Assembly: GCA_000507305.1 (NCBI GenBank)
Contig: DF239047.1
Location: 147,183 to 211,182, forward strand
From: Breviolum minutum Mf 1.05b.01
Lineage: Eukaryota; Sar; Dinophyceae; Suessiales; Symbiodiniaceae
Reading direction: 5' to 3'
Length of the DNA stretch: 64,000 nucleotides
The translations under genes and the position numbers were made by a program. Below are positions 44,188-57,500 of this stretch, one piece after another (within the stretch, counting starts at the first letter, position 1; each line of letters begins with the position of its first letter). The notes under the pieces were generated by a model, which saw nothing but the letters and a program-made list of their open reading frames with translations, was not told the DNA's origin and did not search any database.

Positions 44188-44291
44188 CCTGGTGATTCAA
44201 AGTGACCTTTTTGGGATGGTTAAGTGACCCTTTTTAATGGCTAAGTGACCTCCAACTAGGGGATCAAAAGGTCACTTTGAATCACCTGGTG
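44188..44291. mobile_element. MITE family J copy
   Basis: CCTGGTGATTCAAAGTGACC at the left; AAAAGGTCACTTTGAATCAC then CTGG at the right. About 90 percent similar to 3235-3334 by eye. Confidence 0.8.
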
Positions 44292-45613
44292 GATGTTTTT
44301 TTGTTGGATGTTTTTTGGGATTGGAAACAACTCAAAGAACTGAAACATGGATCGCTAAACATTTGGAATTGATGAGAGGCTTAGAGTTATAGTTTCAGAA
44401 TCCTCCTTGGCATTGAACAAATCCATCTCGGAAATTTGAAAGATTGCTTGTCAATTCAGGTAACCCGCCCCACCAAAAAAAAAACACAAAATTCCACAAA
44501 AAAAACACATTTCTTTAGTTCAATACATCAATCCCAGGTCTTCTAAGCGGCCTCCAAATGGTCGTTTTTGCGAAAGAGTTCACATGGACTTCAACTCATT
44601 CCTCCAACATTCGTGGTTAAGTCATTCCACGTGGTTGTGAGAATGAATGTTCAGGGTAAAGTCCCCAATTTCGTGCTTCACTCAACATCGTCAAACTTTA
44701 GGTCCCCAATCTCATGTTCGAAAAAAAAGAACATGACAAACTGTCATTTTTGGTTCCAATCTTACCAAAACCAAAAAAAATCTGAAAAAGCCAAGTATCG
44801 CTACCATGTCGTTCAGCAAAGTATCTAAGGTTAACATCTCCTTGCAAAGCTGGGAGTGATGCAACCCATTGTGATCAATCAAGCTGCTTGATATGTACCT
44901 ATACATTTACTTGTTTTGTTATGGTTTTCTTGTATAGGTACATACATCGATCCTGTGGGAACATGATCCAACTTGGGAACTGAACCAACTTGTGATTAGG
45001 GATATGAACCAACCGACGGTACTGGAAGTCTGGGTGAAATTCTTATCAACCTCTAAGGGTTGCTCCAAACATGACCGTTCAACGCCCATGTGTTTGGTTA
45101 AATTATTGTCATGTTTTGAAGCTACACAGATTTCATATGTTTTCAGGAATTTTGGAATGGTTTTTTGTTGGGATATGAGCTTGCCCTAGTGCCTCAAGAA
45201 TGACAAAGGGAAGCTGACTGGGTCGAGTGGGGTGAAGTGCCTTTCGGGTACCCCATGGCTCCAAATCACCTGGTGGTTCAATTCTGCCTGAAAATAGATA
45301 CAGTTCCAACAAGCAAAACCAGGCCATAAATCGATGCAAACAATTCCAACAGTTTCAAGTCTGTTTTTGTCTAAACAACATTTCTCTCCCCAAACAAATT
45401 GGCTTATAGAAGATCTTTCTTTCAAATCAATCACCTTGGCATGTGAAAGAAACTTGACACTTTTGATGACCATAAACAAAAGTTAATGGTTTGCTGAAAG
45501 AAAACAAACAGTTGGATCGTCCAATCTTCCAACATATATGTTTTATAGTCGCCACCTACCAGTATGTGTTTATTGAAGCATATAACACAAAAAATACATA
45601 AACATCCTTTGTT
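44292..45613. other. No recognisable gene; a short C-like hairpin at 44.9 kb
   Basis: GTACCTATACATTTAC and its mirror GTATAGGTACATACATCGAT at about 44895-44955 resemble family C. Otherwise nothing recognised. Confidence 0.3.
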
Positions 45614-45745
45614 GCCCAAGTCTCTTGGATCTGTTCATCTGCAGCTCTCGCTTGAGCTGTGGCTAAACGCAACAAGTCCTCGAGGTGAGCAAAATCACTC
45701 TTAATGTCCTTGAGAAATCTCCCTCTATTCAACTCACATATCCAC
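45614..45745 (-). CDS. Candidate exon with helical peptide, unknown product
   Basis: The minus frame here encodes FLKDIKSDFAHLEDLLRLAT and AQARAADEQIQETWAT, a strongly amphipathic, coiled-coil-like helix. The patch is GC-richer than its flanks. An acceptor (TTGAATAG) is present, but the donor is unclear. One plus frame is also partly open and ends at a GTGAGC, so the strand is not certain. Confidence 0.25.
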
Positions 45746-46065
45746 CATGATAAGGCATGTTTGATTGAAAATGATGTTCCGGCTTTCCCGGTTGGTGGGA
45801 TATGTTCGGACCGCATGGAGGGTAAACAGTTAAACCTACCTCTTTGCTTTAAGTTTACATCCAAATATCATATCTGGTGGACTCCACCATTGTGCTCTTC
45901 TGCAGTCCAAGGTTTCAACCACCAACAGAAACCTTAAGGAAAAACAACGTGCAACACCCACAGTCATGGTCAATCTTCCACTCCTGTAAATCAAAGTTGA
46001 TTTAAAAAAGAACGTGCGGTCAGAAAACACGCAAGCCACGGAAAAAACTTATTACTTTCCATTGT

Positions 46066-46144
46066 ACTGGTTGTTTACTAGGGATTATATAATGGTTTAT
46101 TATAATCCATATATTATTGGATAGTATAAACCCAACCAACCAGG
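46066..46144. mobile_element. MITE family H copy
   Basis: ACTGGTTGTTTACTAGGGAT at the left; AAACCCAACCAACCAGGG at the right. The flank TTTCCATTGT is shared with the copy at 16151. Confidence 0.75.
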
Positions 46145-46667
46145 GTATTTTTCGATCCAAGCATCCTCTGATAATGTCTTTCTCATCAAAGCCTCAGCTC
46201 AGACGGGCAGTTTTGTGACAAAATGTTAGGGATTCAAGGGAGACCTATAAATAGCTGCCGATTTGTCTGTAAATAGATTTAACTATACATGAACATACCC
46301 TAAGGATCCAGTATCTCCTAAGGAAGGGATTTCCCCTATAATCCTATTCTGGGGATGGGATTGGAACCCTCAATCCTACTCTAGGGAGGTGTCTGGATTC
46401 TCATATATACGTATAGATGGTAGGATAGTAGGAAATTAAATCATACTCCTTCACTCGCTCCCCATACTCACATCACCGGCCTGTCGAAAGGATGCAACCA
46501 AAAAATGCATAGTCTGAGTGAATGTTCCCCGGTTACCAACTTCCAATTTCTTGCTAAATAATGAGGCCACCTCACTTCTTGTGTGGAGGTCGCACAAGGT
46601 GTCCTGGAAACAAGACCATGTTTGGGGGACAAAAAGAAACCTGTTGCTTTTTTCTATGTGCCCTCAA

Positions 46668-46755
46668 TAAAACTAACATTTTCGCCCCTGAAAATAGGCC
46701 ATCCCAAAAGGAAACTAGTATCCCAACCATCCATTTTCAGGTGCTATGTTATAGG
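46668..46755. mobile_element. MITE family D copy, both outer ends lost
   Basis: AAAACTAACATTTTCGCCCC, GAAAATAGGCCATCCCAAAA and TCCATTTTCAGGTGCTATGT are present; the GAAAC and TTTCAGGGAGGG edges are not. Confidence 0.6.
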
Positions 46756-46914
46756 ATGTGTATTTTTGTACCAAAAAAAAGCTCATGTAACGTAGCTTTT
46801 CTCCAAGCCACACCCATCTTGGTCTCCAAAGTCCTGATGGGACAAGAAAAGACTGGGAGAAAAGACCGAGGTTCCTCAGGGATATACGACAAAATCATGA
46901 AGACCACTCATATT

Positions 46915-47055
46915 ACTACAAGATGGGCCCAAAAACCAATAATAAATGGGGTTATAACTGCACTTATGGGGTGAAATAACCCAAGTTACCCATTTATAAG
47001 GCCATTTATAGGGGTTAGAACCCCATTTATAACTAGTAGGGGCCCAATTTGTAGA
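46915..47055. mobile_element. MITE family P copy
   Basis: CTACAAGATGGGCCC and AATAAATGGGGTTATAAC at the left mirror GTTAGAACCCCATTTATAAC and TAGGGGCCCAATTTGTAG at the right. Confidence 0.6.
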
Positions 47056-47525
47056 GGAACTGATCAATTGTCTTTAAAAGACCCAAACCAAAAAGAATGG
47101 ACTGCCGCACTGCCCATGAATTTTCCAGATGCATCCATGTCTGTTTGTAGTCTACTATAGGGTGTCATGTCAGCCCCAGCAGATGGACATGTTTCACGAC
47201 TCCGGAAGTATATTCTCAACCATTTTTTTGAGTTGGCTTCAGACCTATTGGTACTGTATCAGGCAAATTCAAATCATTCACAAACCAGGCAAACCCTTCA
47301 GGAAAACCCTGAAGAATGATAGGAATCTTATAGAAGCAACGGAGAGCCAGGGATAGAAAATCAACAATATCAACACGTTTCACTCACCTAGGAACACACC
47401 TCTTCAAAAGGTCATAATACAAGGTCTATTTGCTAGCCTTAGCAGGCCTGTTGCTGACGAATTTCTCAATCAGCACCATGGAAGTTCAGGACCAAACAAA
47501 GTGGCTGGTCTTTAGGATGATCAAT

Positions 47526-47629
47526 GTGGGTGTTTCCGAAAATGGGGGTACCCCAAATCATCCATTTTAATAAGGTTTTCCATTATAAGCCATCCAGTTT
47601 GGGGTATCCCTATTTTTGGAAACACCCAT
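47526..47629. mobile_element. MITE family M copy
   Basis: GGGTGTTTCCGAAAATGGGG and GTACCCCAAATCATCC mirror GGATGGCTTATAATGG-type inner sequence and TATTTTTGGAAACACCC at the right. Confidence 0.8.
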
Positions 47630-48490
47630 GTACTGTAAATGAGTACCTTATACCAATGAGAACAGTAAACTTGGTGATTCTCCCAATCATGCATTGAAAT
47701 GATTGGCAGGGTGTTTTCTTATGAAACTATCCCCAACTAGCAAACCGGAATTCGTACAGCTTGATTACTCCGAGTGCGTAATCAACGTCAATCTGCAGAA
47801 GTGTTATTATGCATTTCAGCATGTGCTTAAGAAAACAATGTAAATATCTATTTTACTGAACGGTGTACAACTACACCCCTAACAAAAAATAGATTCATGT
47901 TCTCATTCCGCGTACCGTACTATCCCAGCAAGAAAAGAAGTTGCTGAATTACATCCCATGAAATGCTAGTCAAAATCAGGACTTCAGGATCATCGCTTTT
48001 TTTTTCAAGAATCCCAAATCCGCGCATGAAAAAAGGACAGGTACAGGAATTCATTGCATACTGTCACACCATTTGGGTCCCAACAAAATACTTGTGTGCG
48101 TCTTCGTTTTTTTTCGTGGCTGAACGAATTTTGCACCCAAGACACTCCAAATGTGACTCTGCATCTTTAGCGAGCCTTGACAAAGCAAGGTTCCTTGGAT
48201 TTGGCACTTGTTCAAGGTTGGCTAACACTGTTGACTAAGGTGGCGATTGAATTGCCCGCCCATCTTGAAACATGGTCAAAATAGATGACGTTTGCTTTTT
48301 ACTCTTAAGTTTTGGTGAAAATCCAACATATTTCCAACTCAGTGCCTCATTAACTGTTGATGGTTCAGGTTCAGGCATCACGAGTTCGCAGGTTTTTCAT
48401 GTTTTAAACGGAAACTCCAGGCACTGAAAAAGAGCTGACATTCTATCACGACACGCAGGTTGCCTGATGTTGGTCAACTTGATAAACGCA

Positions 48491-48611
48491 CTAGGATGTC
48501 CATGAAACTTAGTAACGATCCTTAGTAAGTTGGGTTGTTTCACCTACTTAGGGGACTTATAACCTACTTATATAGGGCTTATAATCTATTAGTACCATGG
48601 ACATCCCAGCA
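48491..48611. mobile_element. MITE family G copy, part of a G+A composite
   Basis: CTAGGATGTCCATGAAACTT at the left; TAGTACCATGGACATCCCAG at the right; GTTGGGTTGTTTCACCTACT inside. A family A copy abuts it on the right. Confidence 0.8.
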
Positions 48612-48732
48612 TTGTTGATGGACAAAAATCCTGCTAACCAGTTGATATATGGAAAAGAACCCATTGTTTCAATAGGGTTTCATAATTTCATACATGTCAG
48701 GTCGTTGTTTGGGATTTTTTCCATCAAACAGC
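48612..48732. mobile_element. MITE family A copy
   Basis: ATTGTTGATGGACAAAAATC left; GGATTTTTTCCATCAAACAG right; CCCATTGTTTCAATAGGGTT inside. Confidence 0.7.
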
Positions 48733-48883
48733 CATTTCTTCGTGTGACTCTGGGTTTTCCAAAGATGTAGAAAGCTTCAGAATTGTTTCCCTGCATCAAC
48801 TCTGTGCATGGACTGATGGGAACCGAACAAAAACTTCAATGCTTGTGATATCTAAATTCCAGTCATGAAATCATATACTATAG

Positions 48884-48979
48884 TACCCCAGATGCTCCAT
48901 GTATGAAATATTTACCTACATTTGGCATAAATTTATGGTAAATGTAGGTAAATCTTCCATACATGGAGCATTTGGGGTA
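48884..48979. mobile_element. MITE family C relative with compensating changes
   Basis: ACCCCAGATGCTCCATGTAT at the left and ATACATGGAGCATTTGGGGT at the right. The C-family GGATCC is replaced by GCTCC on one arm and GGAGC on the other, so pairing is kept. Confidence 0.8.
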
Positions 48980-49353
48980 TAATAGTAAATAAATATCTAC
49001 GAATGCAGTATTTGAGAAATCCTAATATGCCGTACATGTACCCATCGCTATACATATAGCATCTGAATGTACATATTTGTATCTGTAGTTTCAAAAAAAA
49101 TATGCATAATTTCATATATGTATAATATCTACATATTTTTAGATCTATATATATATATATCACAAAATACATACCACACGTACATATACACATGACACAA
49201 TTATCATGAATGTATAAAAACATACATATTCATGACTTGCTTTTCATCTTGATCCAAGTCACGCTCCCTTTTCCACTATAACTCCCAAGGGTGGAGGCAA
49301 TGGAACGAAGATCACAGCAATCTTCACAGCCTCATTGGGTCGCAACAACAGTT

Positions 49354-49464
49354 ACACTCCCTGAAACTAACAGTTCGCCCCTAGAAATGATGGTTTCCAA
49401 AGCCGGAATCTCCTTTTCCAGGGGTCTATTTTCAGGGGCGAGCTGTTAGTTTCAGGGAGGGTAC
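49354..49464. mobile_element. MITE family D copy, GGGGCGAG variant
   Basis: CACTCCCTGAAACTAACAGT and TCGCCCCTAGAAATGATGG at the left mirror CTATTTTCAGGGGCGAGCTG and TTAGTTTCAGGGAGGG at the right. Confidence 0.8.
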
Positions 49465-50494
49465 CAATTTGGGGTGGGGAGTATTAATTGACCCATGGCA
49501 CCTCCAAGAATTTGCTGGGAATCTGGACTTTTAAAGTATTTGCCAGATTCTTCTGAGTGACCAATTTTTCCAGTTGTTTTAATTGGCCTTTTAAAGGGTG
49601 AAAACGTGACCTTCATTTGGGTGATCAAAAGTCATCTTTGGAGTTGCTCTTGCGGTGCTTACCTGAGAGAGTGCGAAATGATTCTAAATATCTAATGCTT
49701 TCCATGGATATCGAACCTAAAATTCTTTGGCAAAGTGAAAATCTCTTTTCAAAATACGGCTAGTTTAGGGTATCTATCTTGAATGTCCAGAGTGATTTCT
49801 GTTCCCTAGCAACTGTATACCAACAGTTGACATCTATATATACCTATATATACATCTAGCCACGGGTGTGTTTTTCGTAGTGCAATGGGCCTCCTTTTTT
49901 TCGGGGGCGCAGTCGGCCAGCAAGGTTCACCGGTCCCCTCAATTTGAAAGGGTTTTGGATGGCTGATTCTATTCTACTTCACCGCAAGTCATTTGATACC
50001 TGTCCAACCAACAAAAATCCTTGGAACATATTTTCTTTTGTTCGTTTGTTCTTGGACTCTGGGATTTACCATTGTAAGAACAGCGAAGAACAGCGAAAGC
50101 GACTTTCATTTCAGGATTCCACAAAAGGTCTATGCCAGTGGCAAACATCTACATAGCGAACCGCTACCATGGAGTGTTAGTATATAAGCCATATATACAA
50201 GCCTACTAAGCGTGGATGTTTCATCAATATGGAAGCACATTTTTTATAAGATAACACCATGACCAAAAATACCCTGCTAAAAAATTGGTGGATCTTTAAC
50301 TTTCAGGTGGAATCCCATCCACCACTCCCCCTTTAAAGTCTAAGTAACATACGCCTGGAGTGTAGCGAGCATCTTCTCTTTGTCCTTCGCCTGTCGGAGA
50401 TTTACGCCCCTGCAAGTTGATGTTTGGACCTACCAGGTGGGCCTCGTCTACGATCGCTTTTGTGAAATAACTCCACTGATTTCGAGGTGAAAAT

Positions 50495-50581
50495 ACCCAA
50501 GTGTAACCCATGCATTATAAGGCCATTTATATGGGGCCCCATAACTCCATTTATACATAACTAGTGCTGGGCCCACCTTGT
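50495..50581. mobile_element. Probable MITE family P copy
   Basis: CATTATAAGGCCATTTATAT then GGGGCCCCATAACTCCATTT and ACTAGTGCTGGGCCCACC. It matches the right half of 46915-47055. Confidence 0.5.
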
Positions 50582-51171
50582 ATTTTCAGGGGCAAACTTG
50601 TAGTTTCAGGGAGCCCATATTAGTTCCATGATTTTTCGCGAAGTCCTATTGTTTTTGTTGGTCCAATCGTTTTAGGATATGCCTTCGCCCATATACCTTG
50701 AAGGTCAGCTTTGCAAAATCAAGATACCAATTTTGGTTAGGAAAGGTTCGTAAACTCCAGGAAACGGCTTCACATTCCACCTTTGAAAAAGGATAATCAT
50801 CGATTCAGAAGTGCCGGTGATGGTAGGGGATATGTTATTTCCCAGTATACCCTCGGGATCCACTTACCTTGTCAGAGGATGATTAGGGTGTACAGTCACC
50901 GTTTCAGCACAAGTATTTTGATTCCATTACTTTTCTCCGAAGGTGATTGGATGCTTAGTGATAGGTTGATGTGAACATCCATGGTGCAACATGATTTTTC
51001 TTTGTATCTGGAAAAGATCACAAAATCGGTAAAGCTCATCTTTAAGCCCCCTGGAAAATAACGAGTACTTGAGCACGTCAGCACTGTTTTTTCCAAAACA
51101 CCTACTGCAATATGAGATTCCTGTGAGATTCCGACTAAAATGGGTCCCTCTTTTGGCTGGAACACTTCAAC

Positions 51172-51276
51172 AAACCAACCAACCAACCAACCAACCAACC
51201 AACCAATCAACCAACCACACAACCAACCAACCAACCAACCAACCAACCAACCAACCAGCCAGCCAGCCAGCCAGCC

Positions 51277-51309
<33 letters not shown>

Positions 51310-51329
51310 ACAAACAAACAAACAAACAA
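51172..51329. repeat. Graded tetranucleotide repeat
   Basis: Four sub-arrays follow each other in register: AACC to about 51255, then CAGC to about 51279, then AAGC to about 51308, then AAAC to 51329. Each step changes one base of the unit. The two interruptions in the first block are ATCAACC and ACACAACC. Confidence 0.95.
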
Positions 51330-53781
51330 TTTGAAACAACCCACCTATAGGACATTATATATATATATACATCATGCCCCTTACTGGAGGGCAGGTCAAT
51401 TTTTGTCAACAAAAGGTACCTGGATCGCAGTTTGTAGACCTCCTAAAATCAATCTTCCGGCTTCTTGACCTCAAGGCTTCCACCGAGATCATTACTTCCC
51501 TTTGCTCCCGGGAAAAAGGATGCGAGGGTTTCTCTTTTTTCTTGGCGATGGTGGATGATGTTGTTTGGCACAGACACTTTCCGAGTGGAACTGGTTTTTG
51601 ATGGTTTTTGCTTTTGGTGCGTGTGTGTTTTTTTGTGAGGAACAAGGATTAGGATGATTTAGGACTTGTATAATGGCAATGTTTGATTTAAAGCGGTGTG
51701 TATCAGGTTTGAATTTATGAAGATGTTTCTACCTATCTTTTTTTGTTCCTCGAAGCTCCGTGTTTATGAAATCAATGCCACTTTAAGAGAGAATGTCCTC
51801 ACTCCATTACCCTCTTGGTGTGCAATTATGTCGCGATGACCTGTATCTTTTAAGAACAATATCCGTGATGATACAACGGAAGAACTCTGGCAAACCAACG
51901 CCTGCGATGCCTTCAAAAACTTCTCAAATGGTGCAGGATGTATTTCATCAACTATGTGCCAGCTTCTTCAAAGTGAGTTCGTTTGGACCTATAAGTGACA
52001 TTTTTCAGCGCTTAAAATGTGACCTCCATTTGGAGAATTAACAGGTCACTTTAAAGAACCTGGTGGGTGGTTTGTCAAACTTGTAAAACCCTTCCCAACC
52101 TCCCCGGACATTACCGGATGGGTTTTTCTTTATCAGTGGTGTTTTAGGGCAATTTCGAGATACCATGACTTGAAAAATATGTAGGACGTAGGATATATAG
52201 GGTTCACGACAGCCCATCATATTCTTATAAACCACCTTGACTGTTTAATATTTCTGTTGAAGGGACAGTACGGTGGACTCCATAATCCCTTGATACGGCA
52301 TTCTTTCCTGTGGTGGTGGTGGCATTTGGGGTGTGCACATTTAAAATTCCCATAGATTTAACACAGTCCCCTGTGGAAACAACAGCAGCTTCAACACAGT
52401 CAACTGCCAATGGACAATCTCCATGCAATCTACACATATTTCTTTCAAGCGCGGTTGTTTGATGGTTGTGGATTTTAACAAAAAAAGTGGCAGGCATCAA
52501 GAAAAACCTACAAGGCAATATATACTATATACCTGGTATACAAGTCAATATAAGTAGCCGATTGGGTGGTGATCAAACTCCCCACTATCCCAAATCTGAA
52601 TCGCAAAAACCAGGTAACATTGTCCAATTTCGTTGACGGTCGTCAACCCGCACAGCCATCGCGCCACTGAGGCATCATCTACCAGCTTCAACATCTCCGA
52701 AACGATGTTGGCTGAATCGGTTTTTTGACACAACTCCTGGACCAGGAGTTCCACAACAAAGCAAAGTGAACGTCTTTTCGAAGAACAACTGCAAACTAAT
52801 GCTGCTTTTTGAAGTGCTATGGGAAAAATCATATGTAGATAATAATAACAGTACTGTAATCAAAATTTGATCATACATTTACATGGTCAACATGGTCCAA
52901 CAACCCACGACGATGACGTGGTGCGCCTTTAATTTCATCTGAAGATCTTCAGGTTCTGCATCTAGATTTTCACATTTCTCCAGGGTTGCCCGTGAGAGGT
53001 CTGAAAGTAAGTGCCTTGAAGGGAAGTTTGTTGAGACAAGGCAAGGGTTGCGTTGACAAAAAATAATGTCACTGACCTGTTGGACGAAATTATGATTGGT
53101 TCTTTGGGTTTTTACAGTGGCTTCAAAATCATCCTTATATAACATGGATGGTACAATGGAATAACTACCTATATACAGCAAATAAGCGAGTGTTTCTTGT
53201 TCAAAACAACAATTCACCATCTGACATACACCAAGAAGGACTTTGAAAGCAAATCGTGGTAGCTTCATGGCATTGAAGGATATTGAAGGCTTTTTTGGGT
53301 GTACTCCAAAAACCACATCCCCTTCAAATACTTCGAAGACATTCAACCACGGGCAATATCATTTTGAGATTTGCAGGGTTCTTTCTTCTCAAACAACATG
53401 TTGAGACATTCAAGAAACATCAGACATATCAAACCTGTATTTCAGTTTGCCAGAAATAAAATGATTTGTTTTTTCGTGTGTTTCTTTGGATCATATTTGG
53501 TGGTTTGGATATGCAATGGATCCCATGAAAGGGATCGTTACTTAGGGATACCCCGATTGAATCCCAAACCCCACTGGGCCAAAAAAAACCATTCGCTGAA
53601 CTCAAGTCATTCTGAATTAAAAGGGCAAAACTACTTATGTTCCAATATCGCTGCCAAACAAAAACCACAGATATCCCGGACCGAGCATTTACAATTCAAA
53701 AAAACAAAACAGCAATTTTGTGAGGTCTTTGAAATTTTGGGCCACATCCCAAAAATGGTTGAACAGTGTAGAAGAAAAACT
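51330..53781. other. No recognisable gene; a J-like half element and two minus-strand ORFs
   Basis: AAGTGACATTTTTCAG..GTGACCTCCATTTGGAG..GGTCACTTTAAAGAACCTGG at about 51990-52068 resembles family J. Minus ORFs at 52545-52832 and 52879-53346 (155 codons) look protein-like but show no domain and could be chance. Confidence 0.3.
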
Positions 53782-53885
53782 ACCCTCCCTCAAACTAACA
53801 TAGCACCTCAAAAGATACCAGGAGCATCCCAAAAGGAAAGTAGTCTTCCATCAATGTTCAGGGGATATGGTAGTTTTCTGGGGAG
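53782..53885. mobile_element. MITE family D copy
   Basis: CCCTCCCTCAAACTAACATA left; GGATATGGTAGTTTTCTGGG right; CATCCCAAAAGGAAAGTAGT inside. Confidence 0.7.
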
Positions 53886-56113
53886 CATTTCATCAACATA
53901 GATTCCAATCTTCTTGGACAATACCTATTGCAGTAATGTGACGTCGCCAAAAACAAAGGGAGAGAGTAGAAACACAAGATCAACAGCACACATTTCGTGA
54001 ACCTTGCCATTGGTTGATTAATGACAGGATCCTTATGATGGCTGATGAAATATGTCCCTGCAGTAGAAATGGGTAGTATGATATCCACTGCTATCCTATT
54101 TGAATTATACAAATAAACAAAAACACATTTGGAGAAAAGAGCTCATTTTGCACAAACAGATTGGCTTTGTATGGTCAAGATTTACATAAATGAAAATGGC
54201 TTCAATTCAACTCTTGCCTTACAAGTGACCAGTGAAATAACTTGACGTTTTGCATACTAGTATGCCCTGTCGCAAGTTAGCTTCAACAACTAGTGACACT
54301 AAGTTTATATATGACCCAGTTGTAAAAAAAAGAGGCCGTGCTAAGGTCATTACCTGGTGATCCAAAAACATGTTTGTTTGGATTGGAAATCCCTGACACG
54401 GTTTGTAGATGAGGGTAGATACCAAGACATGGAGATGGGTTCAATAGTCAGAATCCCCCAAGACATAATACGGATGAATCATTGAAACCACAAACATCCT
54501 GCACCACTTGGGCTGGTAATCTTCCATATTGCAAGATGTCCCTTCCCTTCCTGATAGGTTATAGCACCACCACAACACAAAAGCTATTGACACACAAAAA
54601 CTCACAGCAGTTTTTTTGGCCGGAATCTATACGTACTGTTTATCTGTCTGAACGGACCGACATATATTTCACGATCTTCAAAATACCTGATCTGAAATAA
54701 GACATGTGAGGACGTCTCCCTTAGCAAATCATATTTGGGAGTGATTGTATGATACTTTTCTTCTAAGGAAAAGCTATAACATGTCAGATTCGGAAGCAAC
54801 ACTTGAAATGCGATGTAGCTACCCATCTCCTCCCGTTGTTCCAGTTTCTGCATGGATGTTCCTGAGTTGATTTTGTAACATCAGCCAAATCGAAATGCCA
54901 AAACATCTGTGCAAATGCATCGGAGAAATTCTGGACATGCGAACCCGGAATATAATTGTATCTGGACATATATACTCGAATTAGCTTTGCTTTATACTTG
55001 CGCAACAACATAGTGTGAAAAATGATTCAATGAAGTTCCCCTGTCGCAAGTGCAAATTTCTCAGAGTTGTTCATGATGAGACAGAGATAAAGGAGATGAG
55101 ACGCCTTCGTGGTGTTGAGCTATGGAAACAACTAGTGACTAGTGTAGCGCCTACACACTTTCATCATAAGTCGTGTTTCCAAGTGGAGCAAATTTGACCT
55201 CTCACCGTGCAAAAAATGATGATCAAACTTCCCGTTGGGTTAGATGAATCTGGATAGTTGGACAAAATCTCCCTCCAGTCTGCTAATAGCTAAACAGAAC
55301 ATAGCACTCCCACAAAGACACATTTGGCGCAAAAAATCACTCTTCAAGTACTCTGTTCAACATACATATTGTATTTGACTAACCTCCAAAATAATGAAGC
55401 AAAATAATGAAGCAATCATACTTTCCATGGATTCAGCTTTTTTGTATAAAGCTTACCCAATTTCACCTCTTTAAGAAGGGTAGTGTTCAATTTGTTTTTG
55501 GTGTCATGTTCAGCCCATAGTCCCTTCCTTCTGCCAGTTTCCATGTTGTTTTTGTTGATTGGTCAAGTGAGAAATGAAAAAAACGTGGTTAGGGTATATA
55601 AGCGATGGACAACTACCCAGTTATGTGGGGATTATAAGATGTAGATACTGGATCGATGATTATTGGGGATGGATCCTTAATATGGATAATAAAAAAAACA
55701 TTATTATAAGGATCCATATTAAACGACCGGTTTTTTGATTGGCCACGTATCTTCAGACTCTGACGTCCTTGAAGAAATGCATCCATATGAAAGGCCTCAA
55801 ATTGGCGGCGTGATGTTTCATGCCGAAAAAAAACCAGGGAGGACCCCCGAAAATCAAGATGGCAAGCTGGACAATCACATGTTTAAATAGGAAATCCATC
55901 TTCAAATGCTTGGGTTTTCTATGGTCATTCGCTGGGTTTTCCCGTGGTGTAAAGCGGCCTTTGTCGCCACAGCATTTGCATCGCCACTCGGCGTGTGCCT
56001 GACTGCCAATGCTGTCAGCAATGGCAGCGCCAGTTGTAGCGCTTGAAGCGTCATACCTTCTCACGGAAAGCAACGGCCAAACAAAAAAAACACCAATTCC
56101 AAAGCATCCTATG
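53886..56113. other. No recognisable gene
   Basis: A decayed H-like element lies at about 54008-54099 (TTGGTTGATTAATGACAGG). A plus ORF at 55015-55197 has a CRKC and HFHHKSC spacing that recalls a zinc-binding site, but it is 60 codons and unsupported. Confidence 0.3.
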
Positions 56114-56220
56114 TATGGGGGTTTCCTAAAATGGTGGTACCCCCAAAACACCCCAAAATGATCATTTTGTATAGGAAAACCCATGGTTGTTGGGTACCAC
56201 CATTTTAGGAAACCCCGGTA
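56114..56220. mobile_element. MITE family M copy, strongest hairpin of the family
   Basis: GGGGTTTCCTAAAATGGTGG and TACCCCCAAAACACCCC mirror GGTTGTTGGGTACCACCATT and TTAGGAAACCCC. Confidence 0.8.
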
Positions 56221-57400
56221 TATAGAGGCGGTGTCTGACTCCTTCCTCGCAGGGATTTTGTGGATCTCCAAATCCACCAGTGAATGATTCTTATGGTTAA
56301 AAAACACATTTTCTCCAGCCTTAAAAAGAGATTATGAAGCCCAAATGGTGGGTTTAATTGTGTGTATGTCCTTTGCAGGAAGCTTTGCAGCCCGGGATAA
56401 CAGGCATAACATTCCAGTCGAACATGTGGAAAATTCAAAAAGATTCGGATGAGAACTTTCCAAAAGGACAAGGCAATTCTTTGAAATTTGTGCTTTCGAA
56501 AAAGCTGCAGAGGTATAACCCCCCCTTGATAGTCAAACCGTGTAGGGGCATTGGGGACCCTTTTTTCTCGTACAAACCTATTACATCTAAAAAAACGCAC
56601 TCATTCAACTCTACAAAAGCACTAAGGATTTCAGGTTTGAAGTATTGGTATCATCTCTTAGCAGTATATAGTTGCTCTTATGCTTTTTGATGCTTTTATT
56701 TCAACATATTACCAGCGGTTTTCTCGGACCATTCCACACATAATTACATCCATTGGATTGAAAGAATCAAACACAAAACATGACCATTTGTATGCTGTAA
56801 ATAGTATACAAATCCTGCAAAGCAGCTTTTCCAACTCTGCCCAACATGTTTGTCAACATTACCTTTCTTGCCTGAAAAAAAATCAGCAAAAGAGCATCAA
56901 TTTCGCAAACACGTCATGGCAACACGTTTCGTCTGGGGACCGGCCGTGTTGGGCCCATCTGAGACAGTCAATTTGCAGATGGATCACTGTTGGATGTGAA
57001 GAATGGAAACCACACAGCTATACCATACAGGAGGAGCTGTGAATTTTGAAACTCAAAATCATACCCCCGCGCAAAAAAAAAAGAAACGAGAAAACAGGAA
57101 AGCAATGGAATGACGGCCCGCGGCCTATCTTTGGGGATGTCTTCTCAAATAAAAAATGTTAGATGTCTGGTTGGCAATTCAGTGTGGGCCCTGTCCATCA
57201 TATTCGATCAATCCCTTGCAGGAAGATGAAACCACACTTAACTCAACACTGTTTGGTCAGAGTGCCGGTCTGTAATGAATGTTTGCCAAATGTTAATTCC
57301 TGATATATCAGTTGGGCATACACCATGAGCAATTATCTGGTGGATTTCCCGATTCTTTGGTGCCTATCAGGCTGATAACGAAGAACTTTTAGATCTGTTT

Positions 57401-57500
57401 ACCCTCCCTGATACTAACAGCAAACGCGCCTGAAAATGGATGGTTGGAATATGTTGGAATACTAAATTCCTGTTGGGATAGCCTATTTTCAGGTGCTATC
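57401..57500. mobile_element. MITE family D copy, right end decayed
   Basis: CCCTCCCTGATACTAACAGC and GCGCCTGAAAATGGATGG left; GCCTATTTTCAGGTGCTATC right, without the terminal TTTCAGGGAGGG. Confidence 0.6.

Noticed and set aside
51069..51412. ORFs with repeated Trp/Leu/Gly or Asn/Gln/Pro/Thr units
   Set aside because: Frames of the tetranucleotide repeat; they would end with the repeat and have no leader or domain.
52879..53346. 155-codon minus ORF as a gene
   Set aside because: The sequence looks protein-like, but length alone is not significant and no family, start context or splice pattern supports it.
53371..53901. 176-codon plus ORF
   Set aside because: Its 3' part is a family D element and the rest has no recognisable motif.
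55753..56307. 184-codon minus ORF
   Set aside because: It runs through a family M hairpin; no domain, and an ORF of this length is expected about once by chance in 64 kb.
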